Assembly: GCA_009845505.1 (NCBI GenBank)
Contig: VXZL01000015.1
Location: forward strand, 11,470-25,553
Source of the DNA: Candidatus Poribacteria bacterium
GTDB lineage: Bacteria; Poribacteria; WGA-4E; WGA-3G
DNA: 14,084 nucleotides
Direction: 5' to 3'
The position numbers and the translations under genes are program-made. The notes under the pieces are model-generated. The model searched no databases. It was not told the DNA's origin and worked only from the letters and a program-made list of their open reading frames with translations. Shown here piece by piece: positions 13,427 through 14,084 of the stretch. Numbering within the stretch: the first letter of the stretch is position 1; each line of letters begins with the position of its first letter.

Positions 13427-13609
13427 TAGGCGTTTCAAGCGTTTCTCATTGCTTGGGTCGACTAAAGTCGCTTGTCGTAACCTACGCTTCTGCTTCGCTG
13501 ACTTTGAAAGGAACAGGTGTCCAGCATAAGCACGATTTCGGCGGATTTTGCCTTTTCCCGTGAATTTGAAACGTTTCGCCGCGCCTTTATGCGTTTTCAT
13601 TTTTGGCAT
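13415..13609 (-). CDS. rpmI: Ribosomal protein L35 (bL35)
   Basis: Small component of the large ribosomal subunit. The 64 aa match the family in length and in the signature MPKMKTHKGAAKRFKFTGKG, then HLFLSKSAKQKRRLR and a basic C-terminus. AAGGA seven bases upstream is a good ribosome-binding site. The final residues LIHQ and the stop codon fall in a 7-bp repeat tract, so the natural C-terminus may have been altered by the repeat. It lies between infC and rplT as in most bacteria, but the spacer to infC is 153 bp and contains strong secondary structure. Confidence 0.97.
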   Translation of the reverse strand: MPKMKTHKGAAKRFKFTGKGKIRRNRAYAGHLFLSKSAKQKRRLRQATLVDPSNEKRLKRLIHQ

Positions 13610-13632
13610 AAAAATATCCTTGATAAAGCGTA

Positions 13633-13681
13633 GCGACCATATAGAATGCTACATGCGCATTCGGCATCCACACAAGGTCGC
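13633..13681 (-). other. Nested inverted repeats ahead of rpmI
   Basis: GCGACC (13633-13638) pairs with GGTCGC (13676-13681), enclosing GAATGC (13644-13649) and GCATTC (13657-13662). In the transcript this would be a closed stem with an inner hairpin ending about 24 nt before the rpmI ATG. The minus strand reads TTGTAGGGGCGACC at its upstream edge, the same TTGTAG lead as two other palindromes in the window. Function unknown. Confidence 0.4.
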
Positions 13682-13708
13682 CCCTACAATTGTCCTTTAC
13701 ACACGAGT

Positions 13709-13751
13709 GCAAAGACAAACTTTGCCCACACGCGGCAAGATTTGTCTTTGC
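13709..13751 (-). other. Strong stem-loop between infC and rpmI
   Basis: GCAAAGACAAA (13709-13719) and TTTGTCTTTGC (13741-13751) form a perfect 11-bp stem. Inside it TTGCC (13722-13726) pairs with GGCAA (13734-13738) around a 7-nt loop, giving a nearly continuous stem of about 18 positions. It starts 11 nt after the infC stop. No T-run follows, so a standard terminator is unlikely. In E. coli the infC-rpmI region carries the L20 control site, which makes a ribosomal-protein or processing site a reasonable but unproven reading. Confidence 0.6.
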
Positions 13752-13762
13752 TTTATACTACA

Positions 13763-14084
13763 TTACGAAGATTTTGGCGCGAGGGTCATCGACATAATAC
13801 GGGTTTCCATCCGCGGCGGTTGCTCTACATCTGCAACCTCTTCGAGGTCATCTCTGAGACGTGAAAGCAGATTTCTGCCAAGTTCAGTATGGAGCATCTC
13901 ACGGCCGCGGAACCGTACGGTCGCACGAACCTTCCATCCATTCTTCAGAAAATCCTCAACATGTCGTTTCTTGAACTGGTAGTCGTGTTCCGCTGTATCT
14001 GGACGGAACTGCATCCCCTTCAAAACAACCTTCGACTGTTTCTTTCGAGCCTCGCGCGCCCGCTTGTTCTTCTCATACTGATAC
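13763..14084 (-). CDS. infC: Translation initiation factor IF-3, 5' part outside the window
   Basis: IF-3 binds the 30S subunit and controls start-codon selection. The frame is open from the window edge to TAA at 13763. The visible 106 residues cover the end of the linker and the C-terminal domain: a basic, charged linker helix (YEKNKRAREARKKQ), KVVLKGMQFRPDTAEHDYQF, then the expected KKRHVEDFLKNGWKVRATVRFRGREM, LGRNLLSRLRDDLEEVADVEQPP and METRIMSMTLAPK. All match the IF-3 C-terminal domain. The N-terminal domain and start codon lie beyond base 14084. An ATG at 14023 is internal, not the start. It is the first visible gene of infC-rpmI-rplT-pheS-pheT. Confidence 0.97.
   Translation of the reverse strand, partial: YQYEKNKRAREARKKQSKVVLKGMQFRPDTAEHDYQFKKRHVEDFLKNGWKVRATVRFRGREMLHTELGRNLLSRLRDDLEEVADVEQPPRMETRIMSMTLAPKSS

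Noticed and set aside
13548..13982. Plus-strand open frame of 144 codons
   Set aside because: Crosses antisense over rpmI and infC, both certain genes, and the structured spacer between them.

Overview
The window reads as ordinary bacterial chromosome: ten complete protein genes plus two cut off by the window edges. All are on the minus strand except one. The core is the conserved block infC-rpmI-rplT-pheS-pheT (translation factor IF3, ribosomal proteins L35 and L20, both subunits of phenylalanyl-tRNA synthetase), transcribed right to left. The flanking genes are a Cys-type sulfatase, a sugar-phosphate-isomerase-like TIM barrel, a UbiA-type prenyltransferase, a LarA_N/DUF2088 protein, a solitary adenine methyltransferase, an HDAC-like deacetylase and UbiE. 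Nothing identifies the species. Balanced base composition, a sulfatase next to a TIM-barrel isomerase, and many degenerate repeats in the spacers would suit an uncultured lineage such as Poribacteria, Planctomycetes or relatives. That placement is an inference from general impression only.

Layout. 1-740: truncated family 2 glycosyltransferase with its own predicted promoter. 885-3243: isomerase then sulfatase, 22 bp apart, probably one transcript, with a TATAAT-type promoter near 3281. 3390-5575: LarA_N protein then UbiA-family prenyltransferase. 5685-7205: Eco57I-like N6-adenine methyltransferase, divergent from 7281-8237, the HDAC-like deacetylase and only plus-strand gene. 8224-8973: ubiE, whose end overlaps the deacetylase end by 14 bp and which sits 17 bp after pheT. 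8991-12508: pheT and pheS. 12524-12905: pheS leader with a phenylalanine T-box riboswitch. 12957-14084: rplT, rpmI and the 3' part of infC.

How it works together. The T-box has a UUC (Phe) specifier, the GGGTGGTACCGCGG core and a strong terminator. It should let uncharged tRNA-Phe switch on pheS-pheT, and through the short spacing also ubiE, independently of the ribosomal-protein genes upstream. UbiA-type prenyltransferase and UbiE both belong to quinone (probably menaquinone) synthesis but sit in separate transcripts.

Most unusual are the repeats. At least eight tracts with strict 7-bp periodicity fill the spacers of the infC-pheT block. They run into the stop codons of rpmI, rplT and pheS, and two lie inside the T-box leader between its two tRNA-sensing parts. 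A separate set of TTGTAG-led palindromes occurs three times, one of them inserted in frame inside ubiE. A strong hairpin between infC and rpmI is a candidate ribosomal-protein control site. I see no CRISPR array, tRNA, rRNA, transposase or phage gene, and no convincing new multi-gene system.
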